Part shown: piece by piece, positions 10,905-25,327 of the stretch
Numbering within the stretch: the first letter of the stretch is position 1
Layout: the number at the start of each line of letters is the position of its first letter
NCBI RefSeq assembly: GCF_910589235.1
Contig: NW_025813595.1
Location: forward strand, 310,001 to 374,000
Reading direction: 5' to 3'
Source of the DNA: Vespa crabro
Lineage: Eukaryota > Arthropoda > Insecta > Hymenoptera > Vespidae
DNA length: 64,000 nucleotides
Made by a program: the position numbers and the translations under genes
The notes under the pieces: generated by a model
What the model saw: the letters and a program-made list of their open reading frames with translations, nothing else
Told to the model about the DNA's origin: nothing
The model's database searches: none

Positions 10905-13291
10905 TTTAAACATAGTAAAAACGATATATTCTTGTTATATTCTTTATTCTGCATGGATAGAATATAAAATCAATGAAATTGAACGAGATTTCAAGTTTTC
11001 GTTTTTCGACGATACGCGTATATGAGCGAAAAATCGTATATACGATATGAAAGAATGTTAAAAACTTTGATTCCAAAATAAAATAGATGTTTGATCTTAT
11101 GATATGCAATGTTCTGAATCGATTGGTAACATTTTTCTAAGTGTGGCACAACTATTATTAAAGATTTCACGATTTTATCTTCTCATATACCGAAATTCGC
11201 GTATGCCGATTACGTTTTTCGACAATTATCATATGAAAACGCGTATTTAAACATAGTAAAAACGTTATATTCTTGTTATATTCTTTATTCTGCAACGATA
11301 GAATATAAAATCAATGAAATTGAACGAGATTTCAAGTTTTCGTTTTTCGACGATACGCGTATATGAGCGAAAAATCGTATATACGATATGAAATAATGTT
11401 AAAAACTTTGATTCCAATATAAAATAGATGTTTGATCTTATGAAATGCAATGTTCTGAATCGATTGGTAACATTTTTCTAACTGTGGCACAAGTATTATT
11501 AAAGATTTCACGATTTTATCTTCGCATATACCGAAATTCGCGTATGTCGATTACGTTTTTCGACAATTATCATATGAAAACGCGTATTTAAACATAGTAA
11601 AAACGTTATATTCTTGTAATATTCTTTATTCTGCATCGATAGAATATAAAATCAATAAAATTGAACGAGATTTCAAGTTTTCGTTTTTGGACGATACGCG
11701 TATATGAGCGAAGAATCGTATATACGATATGAAAGAATGTTAAGAACTTTTATTCCAATATAAAATAGATGTTTGATCTTATGATATGCAATGTTCTGAA
11801 TCGATTGGTAATATTTTTCTAACTGTGGCATAAGTATTATTAAAGATTACACGATTTTATCTTCTCATATACCGAAATTCGCGTATGTCGATTACGTTTC
11901 TCGACAATTATCATATGAAAACGCGTATTTAAACATAGTAAAAACGTTATATTCTTGTTATATTCTTTATTCTGCATCCATAGAATATAAAATCAATGAA
12001 ATTGAACGAGATTTCAAGTTTTCGTTTTTCGACGATACGCGTATATGAGCGAAAAATCGTATATACGATATGAAAGAATGTTAAAAACTTTGATTCCAAT
12101 ATAAAATAGATGTTTGATCTTATGAAATGCAATGTTCTGAATCGATTGGTAACATTTTTCTAACTGTGGCACAAGTATTATTAAAGATTTCACGATTTTA
12201 TCTTCGCATATACCGAAATTCGCGTATGTCGATTACGTTTTTCGACAATTTTCATATGAAAACGCGTATTTAAACATATTAAAAACGTTATATTCTTGTT
12301 ATATTCTTTATTCTGCAACGATAGAATATAAAATCAATGAAATTGAACGAGATTTCAAGTTTTCGTTTTTCGACGATACGCGTATATGAGCGAAAAATCG
12401 TATATACGATATGAAAGCTTGTTAAAAACTTTGATTCCAATATAAAATAGATGTTTGATCTTATGAAATACAATGTTCTGAATCGATTGGTAACATTTTT
12501 CTAACTGTGGCACAAGTATTATTAAAGATTTCATGATTTTATCTTCACATATACCGAAATTCGCTTATTTCGATTACGTTTTTCGACAATTATCATATGA
12601 AAACGCGTATTTAAACATAGTAAAAACGTTATATTCTTGTTATATTCTTTATTCTGCTTCGATAGAATATAAAATCAATGAAATTGAACGAGATTTCAAG
12701 TTTTCGTTTTTCGACGATACGCGTATATTAGCGAAAAATCGTATATACGATATGAAAGAATGTTAAAAGCTTTGTTTCCAATATAAAATAGATGTTTGAT
12801 CTTATGAAATGCAATGTTCTGAATCGATTGGTAACATTTTTCTAACTGTGGCACAAGTATTATTAAAGATTTCACGATTTTATCTTCGCATATACCGAAA
12901 TTCACGTATGTCGATTACGTTTTTCGACAATTATCATATGAAAACGCGTATTTAAACATAGTAAAAACGTTATATTCTTGTTATATTCTTTATTCTGCAT
13001 CGATAGAATATAAAATCAATGAAATTGAACGAGATTTCAAGTTTTCGTTTTTCGACGATACGCGTATATGAGCGAAAAATCGTATATACGATATGAAAGA
13101 ATGTTAAAAACTTTGATTCCAATATAAAATAGATGTTTGATCTTATGAAATGCAATGTTCTGAATCGATTGGTAACATTTTTCTAACTGTGGCACAAGTA
13201 TTATTAAAGATTTCACGATTTTATCTTCGCATATACCGAAATTCGCGTATGTCGATTAAGTTTTTCGACAATTATCATATGAAAACGCGTA
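10905..13291 (+). repeat. Monomers 33-39, partner of the 31.4-33.7 kb region
   Basis: Monomers at 11246, 11587, 11928, 12269 and 12610 match, in order, those at 32037, 32378, 32719, 33060 and 33401. Shared marks: TGCAACGATAG; GGTAATATTTTTC with AAGATTACACG; CATATTAAAAACG with GAAAGCTTGTTA and CTTCACATATACC; then TATTAGCG with AAAAGCTTTG. The offset is constant at 20,791 bp. The monomer at 10905 shares AAAACGATATATTC and GCATGGATAG with 31355, but there the offset is 20,450, one monomer less. Confidence 0.85.
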
Positions 13292-15674
13292 TTTAAACAT
13301 AGTAAAAACGTTATATTCTTGTTATATTCTTTATTCTGCATCGATAGAATATAAAATCAATGAAATTGAACGAGATTTCAAGTTTTCGTTTTTCGACGAT
13401 ACGCGTATATGAGCGAAAAATCGTATATACGATATGAAAGAATGTTAAGAACTTTTATTCCAATATAAAATAGATGTTTGATCTTATGATATGCAATGTT
13501 CTGAATCGATTGGTAACATTTTTTTAACTGTGGCACAAGTATTATAAAGATTTCACGTTTTTATCTTCGCATATACCGAAATTCGCGTAGGTCGATTACG
13601 TTTTTCGAGAATTATCATATGAAAACGCGTATTTAATCATAGTAAAAACGTTATATTCTTGTTATATTCTTTATTCTGCATCGATAGAATATAAAATCAA
13701 TGAAATTGAACGAGATTTCAAGTTTTCGTTTTTCGACGATACGCGTATATGAGCGAAAAATCGTATATACGATATGAAAGAATGTTAAAAACTTTGATTC
13801 CAATATAAAATAGATGTTTGATCTTATGAAATGCAATGTTCTGAATCGATTGGTAACATTTTTCTAACTGTGGCACAAGTATTATTAAAGATTTCACGAT
13901 TTTATCTTCGCATATACCGAAATTCGCGTACGTCGATTACGTTTTTCGACAATTATCATATGAAAACGCGTATTTAAACATAGTAAAAACGTTATATTCT
14001 TGTTATATTCTTTATTCTGCATCGATAGAATATAAAATCAATGAAATTGAACGAGATTTCAAGTTTTCGTTTTTCGACGATACGCGTATATGATGAAAAA
14101 TCGTATATACGATATGAAAGAATGTTAAAAACTTTGATTCCAATATAAAATAGATGTTTGATCTTATGAAATGCAATGTTCTGAATCGATTGGTAACATT
14201 TTTCTAAGTGTGGCACAAGTATTATTAAAGATTTCACGATTTTATCTTCTCAAATACCGAAATTCGCGTATGTCGATTACGTTTTTCGTCAATTATCATA
14301 TGAAAACGCGTATTTAAACATAGTAAAAACGTTATTTCTTGTTATATACTTTATTCTGCATCGATAGAATATAAAATCAATGAAATTGAACGAGATTTCA
14401 AGTTTTCGTTTTTCGACGATACGCGTATATGAGCGAAAAATCGTATATACGATATGAAAGAATGTTAAAAACTTTGATTCCAATATAAAATAGATGTTTG
14501 ATCTTATGAAATGCAATGTTCTGAATCGATTGGTAACATTTTTCTAACTGTGGCACAAGTATTATTAAAGATTTCACGATTTTATCTTCGCATATACCGA
14601 AATTCGCGTATGTCGATTACGTTTTTCGACAATTTTCATATGAAAACGCGTATTTAAACATATTAAAAACGTTATATTCTTGCTATATTCTTTATTCTGC
14701 AACGATAGAATATAAAATCAATGATATTGAACGAGATATCAAGTTTTCGTTTTTCGACGATACGCGAATATGAGCGAAAAATCGTATATACGATATGAAA
14801 GAATGTTAAAAACTTTGATTCCAATATAAAATAGATGTTTGATCTTATGAAATGCAATGTTCTGAATCGATTGGTAACATTTTTCTAACTGTGGCACAAG
14901 TATTATTAAAGATTTCACGATTTTATCTTCACATATACCGAAATTCGCGTATGTCGATTACGGTTTTCGACAATTATCATATGAAAACGCGTATTTAAAC
15001 ATAGTAAAAACGTTATATTCTTGTTATATTCTTTATTCTGCATCGATAGAATATAAAATCAAAGAAATTGAACGAGATTTCAAGTTTTCGTTTTTCGACG
15101 ATACGCGTATATGAGCGAAAAATCGTATATACGATATGAAAGAATGTTAAGAACTTTTATTCCAATATAAAATAGATGTTTGATCTTATGATATGCAATG
15201 TTCTGAATCGATTGGTAACATTTTTTTAACTGTGGCACAAGTATTATAAAGATTTCACGTTTTTATCTTCGCATATACCGAAATTCGCGTAGGTCGATTA
15301 CGTTTTTCGAGAATTATCATATGAAAACGCGTATTTAATCATAGTAAAAACGTTATATTCTTGTTATATTCTTTATTCTGCATCGATAGAATATAAAATC
15401 AATGAAATTGAACGAGATTTCAAGTTTTCGTTTTTCGACGATACGCGTATATGAGCGAAAAATCGTATATACGATATGAAAGAATGTTAAAAACTTTGAT
15501 TCCAATATAAAATAGATGTTTGATCTTATGAAATGCAATGTTCTGAATCGATTGGTAACATTTTTCTAACTGTGGCACAAGTATTATTAAAGATTTCACG
15601 ATTTTATCTTCGCATATACCGAAATTCGCGTACGTCGATTAGGTTTTTCGACAATTATCATATGAAAACGCGTA
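13292..15674 (+). repeat. 1,702-bp-offset duplication with a 340-bp monomer
   Basis: 13292-13972 and 14994-15674 are two copies of the same monomer pair, 1,702 bp apart. Both carry the single-base deletion GTATTATAAAGA, then CACGTTTTTATC, GTAGGTCGATTACG, TTTCGAGAATT, TATTTAATCATAG and GTACGTCGATTA. Between them lie three monomers: 13973 (340 bp, TATATGATGAAAAATCG), 14313 (340 bp, CGTTATTTCTTG) and 14653 (CATATTAAAAACG, GAGATATCAAG, CGCGAATATG). The intervening monomers belong to the duplicated unit or were inserted later. Confidence 0.85.
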
Positions 15675-17377
15675 TTTAAACATAGTAAAAACGTTATATT
15701 CTTGTTATATTCTTTATTCTGCATCGATAGAATATAAAATCAATGATATTGAACGAGATTTCAAGTTTTCGTTTTTCGACGATACGCGTATATTAGCGAA
15801 AAATCGTATATACGATATGAAAGAATGTTAAAAGCTTTGATTCCAATATAAAATAGATGTTTGATCTTATGAAATGCAATGTTCTGAATCGATTGGTAAC
15901 ATTTTTCTAACAGTGGCACAAGTATTATTAAAGATTTCACGATTTTATCTTCGCATATACCGAAATTCGCGTATGTCGATTACGTTTTTCGACAATTATC
16001 ATATGAAAACGCGTCTTTAAACATAGTAAAAACTTTATATTTTTGTTATATTCTTTATTCTGCATTGATAGAATATAAAATCAATGAAATTGAACGAGAT
16101 TTCAAGTTTTCGTTTTCGACGATACGCGTATATGAGCGAAAAATCTTATATACGATATGAAAGAATGTTAAAAACTTTGATTCCAATATAAAATAGATGT
16201 TTGATCTTATGAAATGCAATGTTCTGAATCGATTGGTAACATTTTTCTAAGTGTGGCACAAGTATTATTAAAGATTTCACGATTTTATCTTCTCATATAC
16301 CGAAATTCGCGTATGTCGATTACGTTTTTCGTCAATTATCATATGAAAACGCGTATTTAAACATAGTAAAAACGTTATATTCTTGTTATATTCTTTATTC
16401 TGCATCGATAGAATATAAAATCAATGATATTGAACGAGATTTCAAGTTTTCGTTTTTCGACGATACGCGTATATTAGCGAAAAATCGTATATACGATATG
16501 AAAGAATGTTAAAAGCTTTGATTCCAATATAAAATAGATGTTTGATCTTATGAAATGCAATGTTCTGAATCTATTGGTAACATTTATCTAACTGTGGCAT
16601 AAGTATTATTAAAGATTTCACGATTTTATCTTCGCATATACCGAAATCCGCGTATGTCGATTACGTTTTTCGACAATTATCATATGAAAACGCGTATTTA
16701 AACATAGTAAAAACGTTATATTCTTGTTATATTCTTTATTCTGCATCGATAGAATATAAAATCAATGAAATTGTACGAGATTTCAAGTTTTCGTTTTTCG
16801 ACGATACGCGTATATGAGCGAAAAATCTTATATACGATATGAAGGAATGTTAAAAACTTTGATTCCTATATAAAATAGATGTTTGATCTTATGAAATGCA
16901 ATGTTCTGAATCGATTGGTAACATTTTTCTAAGTGTGGCACAAGTATTATTAAAGATTTCACGATTTTATCTTCTCATATACCGAAATTCGCGTATATCG
17001 ATTACGTTTTTCGACAATTATCATATGAAAACGCGTATTTAAACATAGTAAAAACGTTATTTCTTGTTATATTCTTTATTCTGCATCGATAGAATATAAA
17101 ATCAATGATATTGAACGAGATTTCAAGTTTTCGTTTTTCGACGATACGCGTATATTAGCGAAAAATCGTATATACGATATGAAAGAATGTTAAAAGCTTT
17201 GATTCCAATATAAAATAGATGTTTGATCTTATGAAATGCAATGTTCTGAATCGATTGGTAACATTTTTCTAACTGTGGCCCAAGTATTATTAAAGATTTC
17301 ACGATTTTATCTTCGCATATACCGAAATTCGCGTATGTCGATTACGTTTTTCGACAATTATCAAATGAAAACGCGTA
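15675..17377 (+). repeat. Alternating dimer, two and a half copies
   Basis: Monomers at 15675, 16356 and 17038 carry GATATTGAACG, TATTAGCG and AAAAGCTTTG. Those at 16016 and 16697 carry AATCTTATATACG, CTAAGTGTGG and CTTCTCATATACC. The alternation is a two-monomer unit of about 681 bp. One copy has a single-base deletion (TTTTCGTTTTCGACG near 16110) and another CGTTATTTCTTG near 17055. The TATTAGCG change puts a stop codon in the minus-strand reading frame present in most monomers, which shows that this frame is not conserved here. Confidence 0.82.
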
Positions 17378-19762
17378 TTTAAACATAGTAAAAACGTTAT
17401 ATTCTTGTTATATTCTTTATTCTGCATCGATAGAATATAAAATCAATGAAATTGAACGAGATTTCAAGTTTTCGTTTTTCGACGATACGCGTATATGAGT
17501 GAAAAATCGTATATACGATATGAAAGAATGTTAAGAACTTTTATTCCAATATAAAATAGATGTTTGATCTTATGATATGCAATGTTCTGAATCGATTGGT
17601 AACATTTTTCTAACTGTGGCACAAGTATTATTAAAGATTTAACTATATTATCTTCGCATATACCGAAATTCGCTTATGTCGATTACGTTTTTCGACAATT
17701 ATCATATGAAAACGTGTATTTAAACATAGTAAAAGCGTTATTTCTTGTTATATTCTTTATTCTGCATCGATAGAATATAATATCAATGAAATTGAACGAG
17801 ATTTCAAGTTTTCGTTTTTCGACGATACGCGTATATGAGCGAAAAATCGTATATACGATATGAAAGAATGTTAAAAACTTTGATTCCAATATAAAATAGA
17901 TGTTTGATCTTATGAAATGCAATGTTCTGAATCGATTGGTAACATTTTTCTAACTGTGGCACAAGTATTATTAAAGATTTCACGATTCTATCTTCGCATA
18001 TACCGAAATTCGCGTATGTCGATTACGTTTTTCGATAATTATCATATGAAAACGCGTATTTAAACATAGTAAAAACGTTATATTCTTGTTATATTCTTTA
18101 TTCTGCATCGATAGAATATAAAATCAATGAAATTGAACGAGATTTCAAGTTTTCGTTTTTCGACGATACGCGTATATGATGAAAAATCGTATATACGATA
18201 TGAAAGAATGTTAAAAACTTTGATTCCAATATAAAATAGATGTTTGATCTTATGAAATGCAATGTTCTGAATCGATTGGTAACATTTTTCTAACTGTGGC
18301 ACAACTATTATTAAAGATTTCACGATTTCATCTTCGCATATACCGAAATTCGCGTATGTCGATTACGTTTTTCGACAATTATCATATGAAAACGCGTATT
18401 TAAACATAGTAAAAACGTTATATTCTTGTTATATTCTTTATTCTGCATCGATAGAATATAAAATCAATGAAATTGAACGAGATTTCAAGTTTTCGTTTTT
18501 CGACGATACGCGTATATGAGCGAAAAATCGTATATACGATATGAAAGAATGTTAAGAACTTTTATTCCAATATAAAATAGATGTTTGATCTTATGATATG
18601 CAATGTTCTGAATCGATTGGTAACATTTTTCTAACTGTGGCACAAGTATTATTAAAGATTTCACGATTTCATCTTCGCATATACCGAAATTCGCGTATGT
18701 CGATTACGTTTTTCGACAATTATCATATGAAAACGCGTATTTAAACACAGTAAAAACGTTATATTCTTGTTATATTCTTTATTCTGCATCGATAGAATAT
18801 AAAATCAAAGAAATTGAACGAGATTTCAAGTTTTCGTTTTTCGACGATACGCGTATATGAGCGAAAAATCGTATATACGATATGAAAGAATGTTAAAAAC
18901 TTTGATTCCAATATAAAATAGATGTTTGATCTTATGAAATGCAATGTTCTGAATCGATTGGTAACATTTTTCTAACTGTGGCATAAGTATTATTAAAGAT
19001 TTCACGATTTTATCTTCGCATATACCGAAATTCGCGTATGTCGATTACGTTTTTCGACAATTATCATATGAAAACGCGTATTCAAACATAGTAAAAACGT
19101 TATATTCTTGTTATATTCATTATTCTGCATCGATAGAATATAAAATCAATGAAATTGAACGAGATTTCAAGTTTTCGTTTTTCGACGATACGCGTATATG
19201 AGCGAAAAATCGTATATACGATATGAAAGAAAGTTAAAAACTTTGATTCCAATATAAAGTAGATGTTTGATTTTATGAAATGCAATGTTCTGAATCGATT
19301 GGTAACATTTTTCTAACTGTGGCACAAGTATTATTAAAGATTTCACGATTTTATCTTCTCATATACCGAAATTCGCGTATGTCGATTACGTTTTTCGACA
19401 ATTATCATATGAAAACGCGTATTTAAACATAGTAAAAACGTTATATTCTTGTTATATTCTCTATTCTGCATCGATAGAATATAAAATCAATGAAATTGAA
19501 CGAGATTTCAAGTTTTCGTTTTTCGACGATATGCGTATATGAGCGAAAAATCGTATATACGATATGAAAGAATGTTAAGAACTTTTATTCCAATATAAAA
19601 TAGATGTTTGATCTTATGAAATGCAATGTTCTGAATCGATTGGTAACATTTTTCTAACTGTGGCACAAGTATTATTAAAGATTTCACGATTTTATCTTCG
19701 CATATACCGAAATTCGCGTATGTCGATTACGTTTTTCGACAATTATCATATGAAAACGCGTA
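17378..19762 (+). repeat. Monomers 52-58, mixed variants
   Basis: Seven monomers without a clear internal period. The one at 17719 has CGTTATTTCTTG. The one at 18059 (340 bp) has the TATATGATGAAAAATCG deletion, preceded by GATTCTATCTTCGC and TTTCGATAATT; the same succession recurs near 23.8 and 34.0 kb. The monomer at 19081 has ATTCATTATTCTGC, GAAAGAAAGTTA and TGATTTTATG, a combination found again at 24876, 5,795 bp downstream. Confidence 0.78.
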
Positions 19763-21126
19763 TTTAAACATAGTAAAAACGTTATATTCTTGTTATATTC
19801 TTTATTCTGCATCGATAGAATATAAAATCAATGAAATTGAACGAGATTTCAAGTTTTCGTTTTTCGACGATACGCGTATATGAGCGAAAAATCGTATATA
19901 CGATATGAAAGAATGTTAAAAACTTTGATTCCAATATAAAATAGATGTTTGATCTTATGATATGCAATGTTCTGAATCGATTGGTAACATTTTTCTAACT
20001 GTGGCACAAGTATTATTAAAGATTTCACGATTTTATCTTCTCATATACCGAAATTCGCGTATGTCGATTACGTTTTTCGATAATTATCATATGAAAACGC
20101 GTATTTAAACATAGTAAAAACGTTATATTCTTGTTATATTCTTTATTCTGCATCGATAGAATATAAAATCAATGAAATTGAACGAGATTTCAAGTTTTCG
20201 TTTTTCGACAATACGCGTATATGAGCGAAAAATCGTATATACGATATGAAAGAATGTTAAAAACTTTGATTCCAATATAAAATAGATGTTTGATCTTATG
20301 AAATGCAATATTCTGAATCGATTGGTAACATTTTTCTAACTGTGGCACAAGTATTATTAAAGATTTCACGATTTCATCTGCGCATATACCGAAATTCGCG
20401 TATTTCGATTACGGTTTTCGACAATTATCATATGAAAACGCGTATTTAAACATAGTAAAAACGTTATATTCTTGTTATATTCTTTATTCTGCATCGATAG
20501 AATATAAAATCAATGAAATTGAACGAGATTTCAAGTTTTCGTTTTTCGACGATACGCGTATATGAGCGAAAAATCGTATATACGATATGAAAGAATGTTA
20601 AAAGCTTTGATTCCAATATAAAATAGATGTTTGATCTTATGATATGCAATGTTCTGAATCGATTGGTAACATTTTTCTAACTGTGGCACAAGTATTATTA
20701 AAGATTTCACGATTTTATCTTCTCATATACCGAAATTCGCGTATGTCGATTACGTTTTTCGACAATTATCATATGAAAACGCGTATTTGAACATAGTAAA
20801 AACGTTATATTCTTGTTATATTCTTTATTCTGCATCGATAGAATATAAAATCAATGAAATTGAACGAGATTTCAAGTTTTCGTTTTTCGACAATACGCGT
20901 ATATGAGCGAAAAATCGTATATACGATATGAAAGAATGTTAAAAACTTTGATTCCAATATAAAATAGATGTTTGATCTTATGAAATGCAATATTCTGAAT
21001 CGATTGGTAACATTTTTCTAACTGTGGCACAAGTATTATTAAAGATTTCACGATTTCATCTGCGCATATACCGAAATTCGCGTATTTCGATTACGGTTTT
21101 CGACAATTATCATATGAAAACGCGTA
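19763..21126 (+). repeat. Tandem 682-bp dimer, two copies
   Basis: 19763-20444 and 20445-21126 are consecutive dimers. First monomers share TTATGATATGC and CTTCTCATATACC. Second monomers share CGACAATACGCG, GCAATATTCTG, CATCTGCGCATATA, CGTATTTCGATTACGG and GGTTTTCGAC. Copies differ at a few bases (for example AAAAGCTTTG only in the second first-monomer, and TATTTGAACATAG near 20790). Confidence 0.85.
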
Positions 21127-24100
21127 TTTAAACATAGTAAAAACGTTATATTCTTGTTATATTCTTTATTCTGCATCGATAGAATATAAAATCAATGAAA
21201 TTGAACGAGATTTCAAGTTTTCGTTTTTCGACGATACGCGTATATGATGAAAAATCGTATATACGATATGAAAGAATGTTAAAAACTTTGATTCCAATAT
21301 AAAATAGATGTTTGATCTTATGAAATGCAATGTTCTGAATCGATTGGTAACATTTTTCTAACTGTGGCACAAGTATTATTAAAGATTTCAAGATTTTATC
21401 TTCGCATATACCGAAATTCGCGTAGGTCGATTACGTTTTTCGACAATTATCATATGAAAACGCGTATTTAAACATAGTAAAAACGTTATATTCTTGTTAT
21501 ATTCTTTATTCTGCATCGATAGAATATAAAATCAATGAAATTGAACGAGATTTCAAGTTTTCGTTTTTCGACGATACGCGTATATTAGCGAAAAATCGTA
21601 TATACGATATGAAAGAATGTTAAAAGCTTTGATTCCAATATAAAATAGATGTTTGATCTTATGAAATGCAATGTTCTGAAACGATTGGTAACATTTTTCT
21701 AACTGTGGCACAACTATTATTAAAGATTTCACGATTTTATCTTCGCATATACCGAAATTCGCGTATGTCGATTACGTTTTTCGACAATTATCATATGAAA
21801 ACGCGTATTTAAACATAGTAAAAACGTTATATTCTTGTTATATTCTTTATTCTGCATCGATAGAATATAAAATCAATGAAATTGAACGAGATTTCAAGTT
21901 TTCGTTTTTCGACGATACGCGTATATGAGCGAAAAATCGTATATACGATATGAAAGAATGTTAAAAACTTTGATTCCAATATAAAATAGATATTTGATCT
22001 TATGAAATGCAATGTTCTGAATCGATTGGTAACATTTTTCTAACTGTGGCATAAGTATTATTAAAGTTTTCACGATTTTATCTTCGCATATACCGAAATT
22101 CGCGTATGTCGATTACGTTTTTCGACAATTATCATATGAAAACGCGTATTCAAACATAGTAAAAACGTTATATTCTTGTTATATTCTTTATTCTGCATCG
22201 ATAGAATATAAAATCAATGAAATTGAACGAGATTTCAAGTTTTCGTTTTTCGACGATACGCGTATATGAGCGAAAAATCGTATATACGATATGAAAGAAC
22301 GTTAAAAACTTTGATTCCAATATAAAATAGATGTTTGATCTTATGAAATGCAATGTTCTGAATCGATTGGTAACATTTTTCTAACTGTGGCACAAGTATT
22401 ATTAAAGATTTCACGATTCTATCTTCGCATATACCGAAATTCGCGTATGTCGATTACGTTTTTCGATAATTATCATATGAAAACGCGTATTTAAACATAG
22501 TAAAAACGTTATATTCTTGTTATATTCTTTATTCTGCATCGATAGAATATAAAATCAATGAAATTGAACGAGATTTCAAGTTTTCGTTTTTCGACGATAC
22601 GCGTATATGAGCGAAAAATCGTATATACGATATGAAAGAATGTTAAAAACTTTGATTCCAATATAAAATAGATGTTTGATCTTATGAAATGCAATGTTCT
22701 GAATCGATTGGTAACATTTTTCTAACTGTGGCATAAGTATTATTAAAGATTTCACGATTTTATCTTCGCATATACCGAAATTCGCGTATGTCGATTACGT
22801 TTTTCGACAATTATCATATGAAAACGCGTATTCAAACATAGTAAAAACGTTATATTCTTGTTATATTCTTTATTCTGCATCGATAGAATATAAAATCAAT
22901 GAAATTGAACGAGATTTCAAGTTTTCGTTTTTCGACGATACGCGTATATTAGCGAAAAATCGTATATACGATATGAAAGAATGTTAAAAGCTTTGATTCC
23001 AATATAAAATAGATGTTTGATCTTATGAAATGCAATGTTCTGAAACGATTGGTAACATTTTTCTAACTGTGGCACAACTATTATTAAAGATTTCACGATT
23101 TTATCTTCGCATATACCGAAATTCGCGTATGTCGATTACGTTTTTCGACAATTATCATATGAAAACGCGTACTTAAACATAGTAAAAACGTTATATTCTT
23201 GTTATATTCTTTATTCTGCATCGATAGAATATAAAATCAATGAAATTGAACGAGATTTCAAGTTTTCGTTTTTCGACGATACGCGTATATGAGCGAAAAA
23301 TCGTATATACGATATGAAAGAATGTTAAAAACTTTGATTCCAATATAAAATAGATATTTGATCTTATGAAATGCAATGTTCTGAATCGATTGGTAACATT
23401 TTTCTAACTGTGGCATAAGTATTATTAAAGATTTCACGATTTTATCTTCGCATATACCGAAATTCGCGTATGTCGATTACGTTTTTCGACAATTATCATA
23501 TGAAAACGCGTATTCAAACATAGTAAAAACGTTATATACTTGTTATATTCTTTATTCTGCATCGATAGAATATAAAATCAATGAAATTGAACGAGATTTC
23601 AAGTTTTCGTTTTTCGACGATACGCGTATATGAGCGAAAAATCGTATATATGATATGAAAGAATGTTAAAAACTTTGATTCCAATATAAAATAGATGTTT
23701 GATCTTATGAAATGCAATGTTCTGAATCGATTGGTAACATTTTTCTAACTGTGGCACAAGTATTATTAAAGATTTCACGATTCTATCTTCGCATATACCG
23801 AAATTCGCGTATGTCGATTACGTTTTTCGATAATTATCATATGAAAACGCGTATTTAAACATAGTAAAAACGTTATATTCTTGTTATATTCTTTATTCTG
23901 CATCGATAGAATATAAAATCAATGAAATTGAACGAGATTTCAAGTTTTCGTTTTTCGACGATACGCGTATATGATGAAAAATCGTATATACGATATGAAA
24001 GAATGTTAAAAACTTTGATTCCAATATAAAATAGATGTTTGATCTTATGAAATGCAATGTTCTGAATCGATTGGTAACATGTTTCTAACTGTGGCACAAC

Positions 24101-24193
24101 TATTATTAAAGATTTCACGATTTTATCTTCGCATATACCGAAATTCGCGTATGTCGATTACGTTTTTCGACAATTATCATATGAAAACGCGTA
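21127..24193 (+). repeat. 1,364-bp tetramer repeat
   Basis: Monomers at 21467, 21808 and 22149 match those at 22831, 23172 and 23513 with an offset of 1,364 bp (4 x 341). Marks are TATTAGCG with CTGAAACGATTGG and CAACTATTATT, then TAGATATTTGATC with GGCATAAG, then TATTCAAACATAG with GATTCTATCTTCGC and TTTCGATAATT. The fourth monomers (22490 and 23854) differ: 23854 carries the one-base deletion TATATGATGAAAAATCG shared with 21127, so the two tetramers are offset mosaics. Confidence 0.85.
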
Positions 24194-25327
24194 TTTAAAC
24201 ATAGTAAAAACGTTATATTCTTGTTATATTCTTTATTCTGCATCGATAGAATATAAAATCAATGAAATTGAACGAGATTTCAAGTTTTCGTTTTTCGACG
24301 ATACGCGTATATGAGCGAAAAATCGTATATACGATATGAAAGAATGTTAAAAACTTTGATTCCAATATAAAATAGATGTTTGATCTTATGAAATGCAATG
24401 TTCTGAATCGATTGGTAACATTTTTCTAACTGTGGCATAAGTATTATTAAAGATTTCACGATTTTATCTTCGCATATACCGAAATTCGCGTATGTCGATT
24501 ACGTTTTTCGACAATTATCATATGAAAACGCGTATTCAAACATAGTAAAAACGTTATATTCTTGTTATATTCTTTATTCTGCATCGATAGAATATAAAAT
24601 CAATGAAATTGAACGAGATTTCAAGTTTTCGTTTTTCGACGATACGCGTATATGAGCGAAAAATCGTGTATACGATATGAAAGAATGTTAAAAACTTTGA
24701 TTCCAATATAAAATAGATGTTTGATCTTATGAAATGCAATGTTCTGAATCGATTGGTAACATTTTTCTAACTGTGGCACAAGTATTATTAAAGATTTCAC
24801 GATTCTATCTTCGCATATACCGAAATTCGCGTATGTCGATTACGTTTTTCGACAATTATCATATGAAAACGCGTATTCAAACATAGTAAAAACGTTATAT
24901 TCTTGTTATATTCATTATTCTGCATCGATAGAATATAAAATCAATGAAATTGAACGAGATTTCAAGTTTACGTTTTTCGACGATACGCGTATATGAGCGA
25001 AAAATCGTATATACGATATGAAAGAAAGTTAAAAACTTTGATTCCAATATAAAATAGATGTTTGATTTTATGAAATGCAATGTTCTGAATCGATTGGTAA
25101 CATTTTTCTAACTGTGGCACAAGTATTATTAAAGATTTCACGATTTTATCTTCGCATATACCGAAATTCGCGTATGTCGATTACGTTTTTCGACAATTAT
25201 CATATGAAAACGCGTATTTAAACATAGTAAAAACGTTATATTATTGTTATATTCTCTATTCTGCATCGATAGAATATAAAATCAATGAAATTGAACGAGA
25301 TTTCAAGTTTTCGTTTTTCGACGATAT
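24194..25327 (+). repeat. Monomers 72-75, lead-in to the hexamer
   Basis: Monomers similar to those of the preceding tetramer (GGCATAAG, TATTCAAACATAG, GATTCTATCTTCGC), then the 24876 monomer with ATTCATTATTCTGC and GAAAGAAAGTTA (partner of 19081). The monomer starting at 25217 introduces the type with ATTATTGTTATATTCTCTATT and GATATGCGTATATG that dominates the next 3 kb. Confidence 0.75.
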
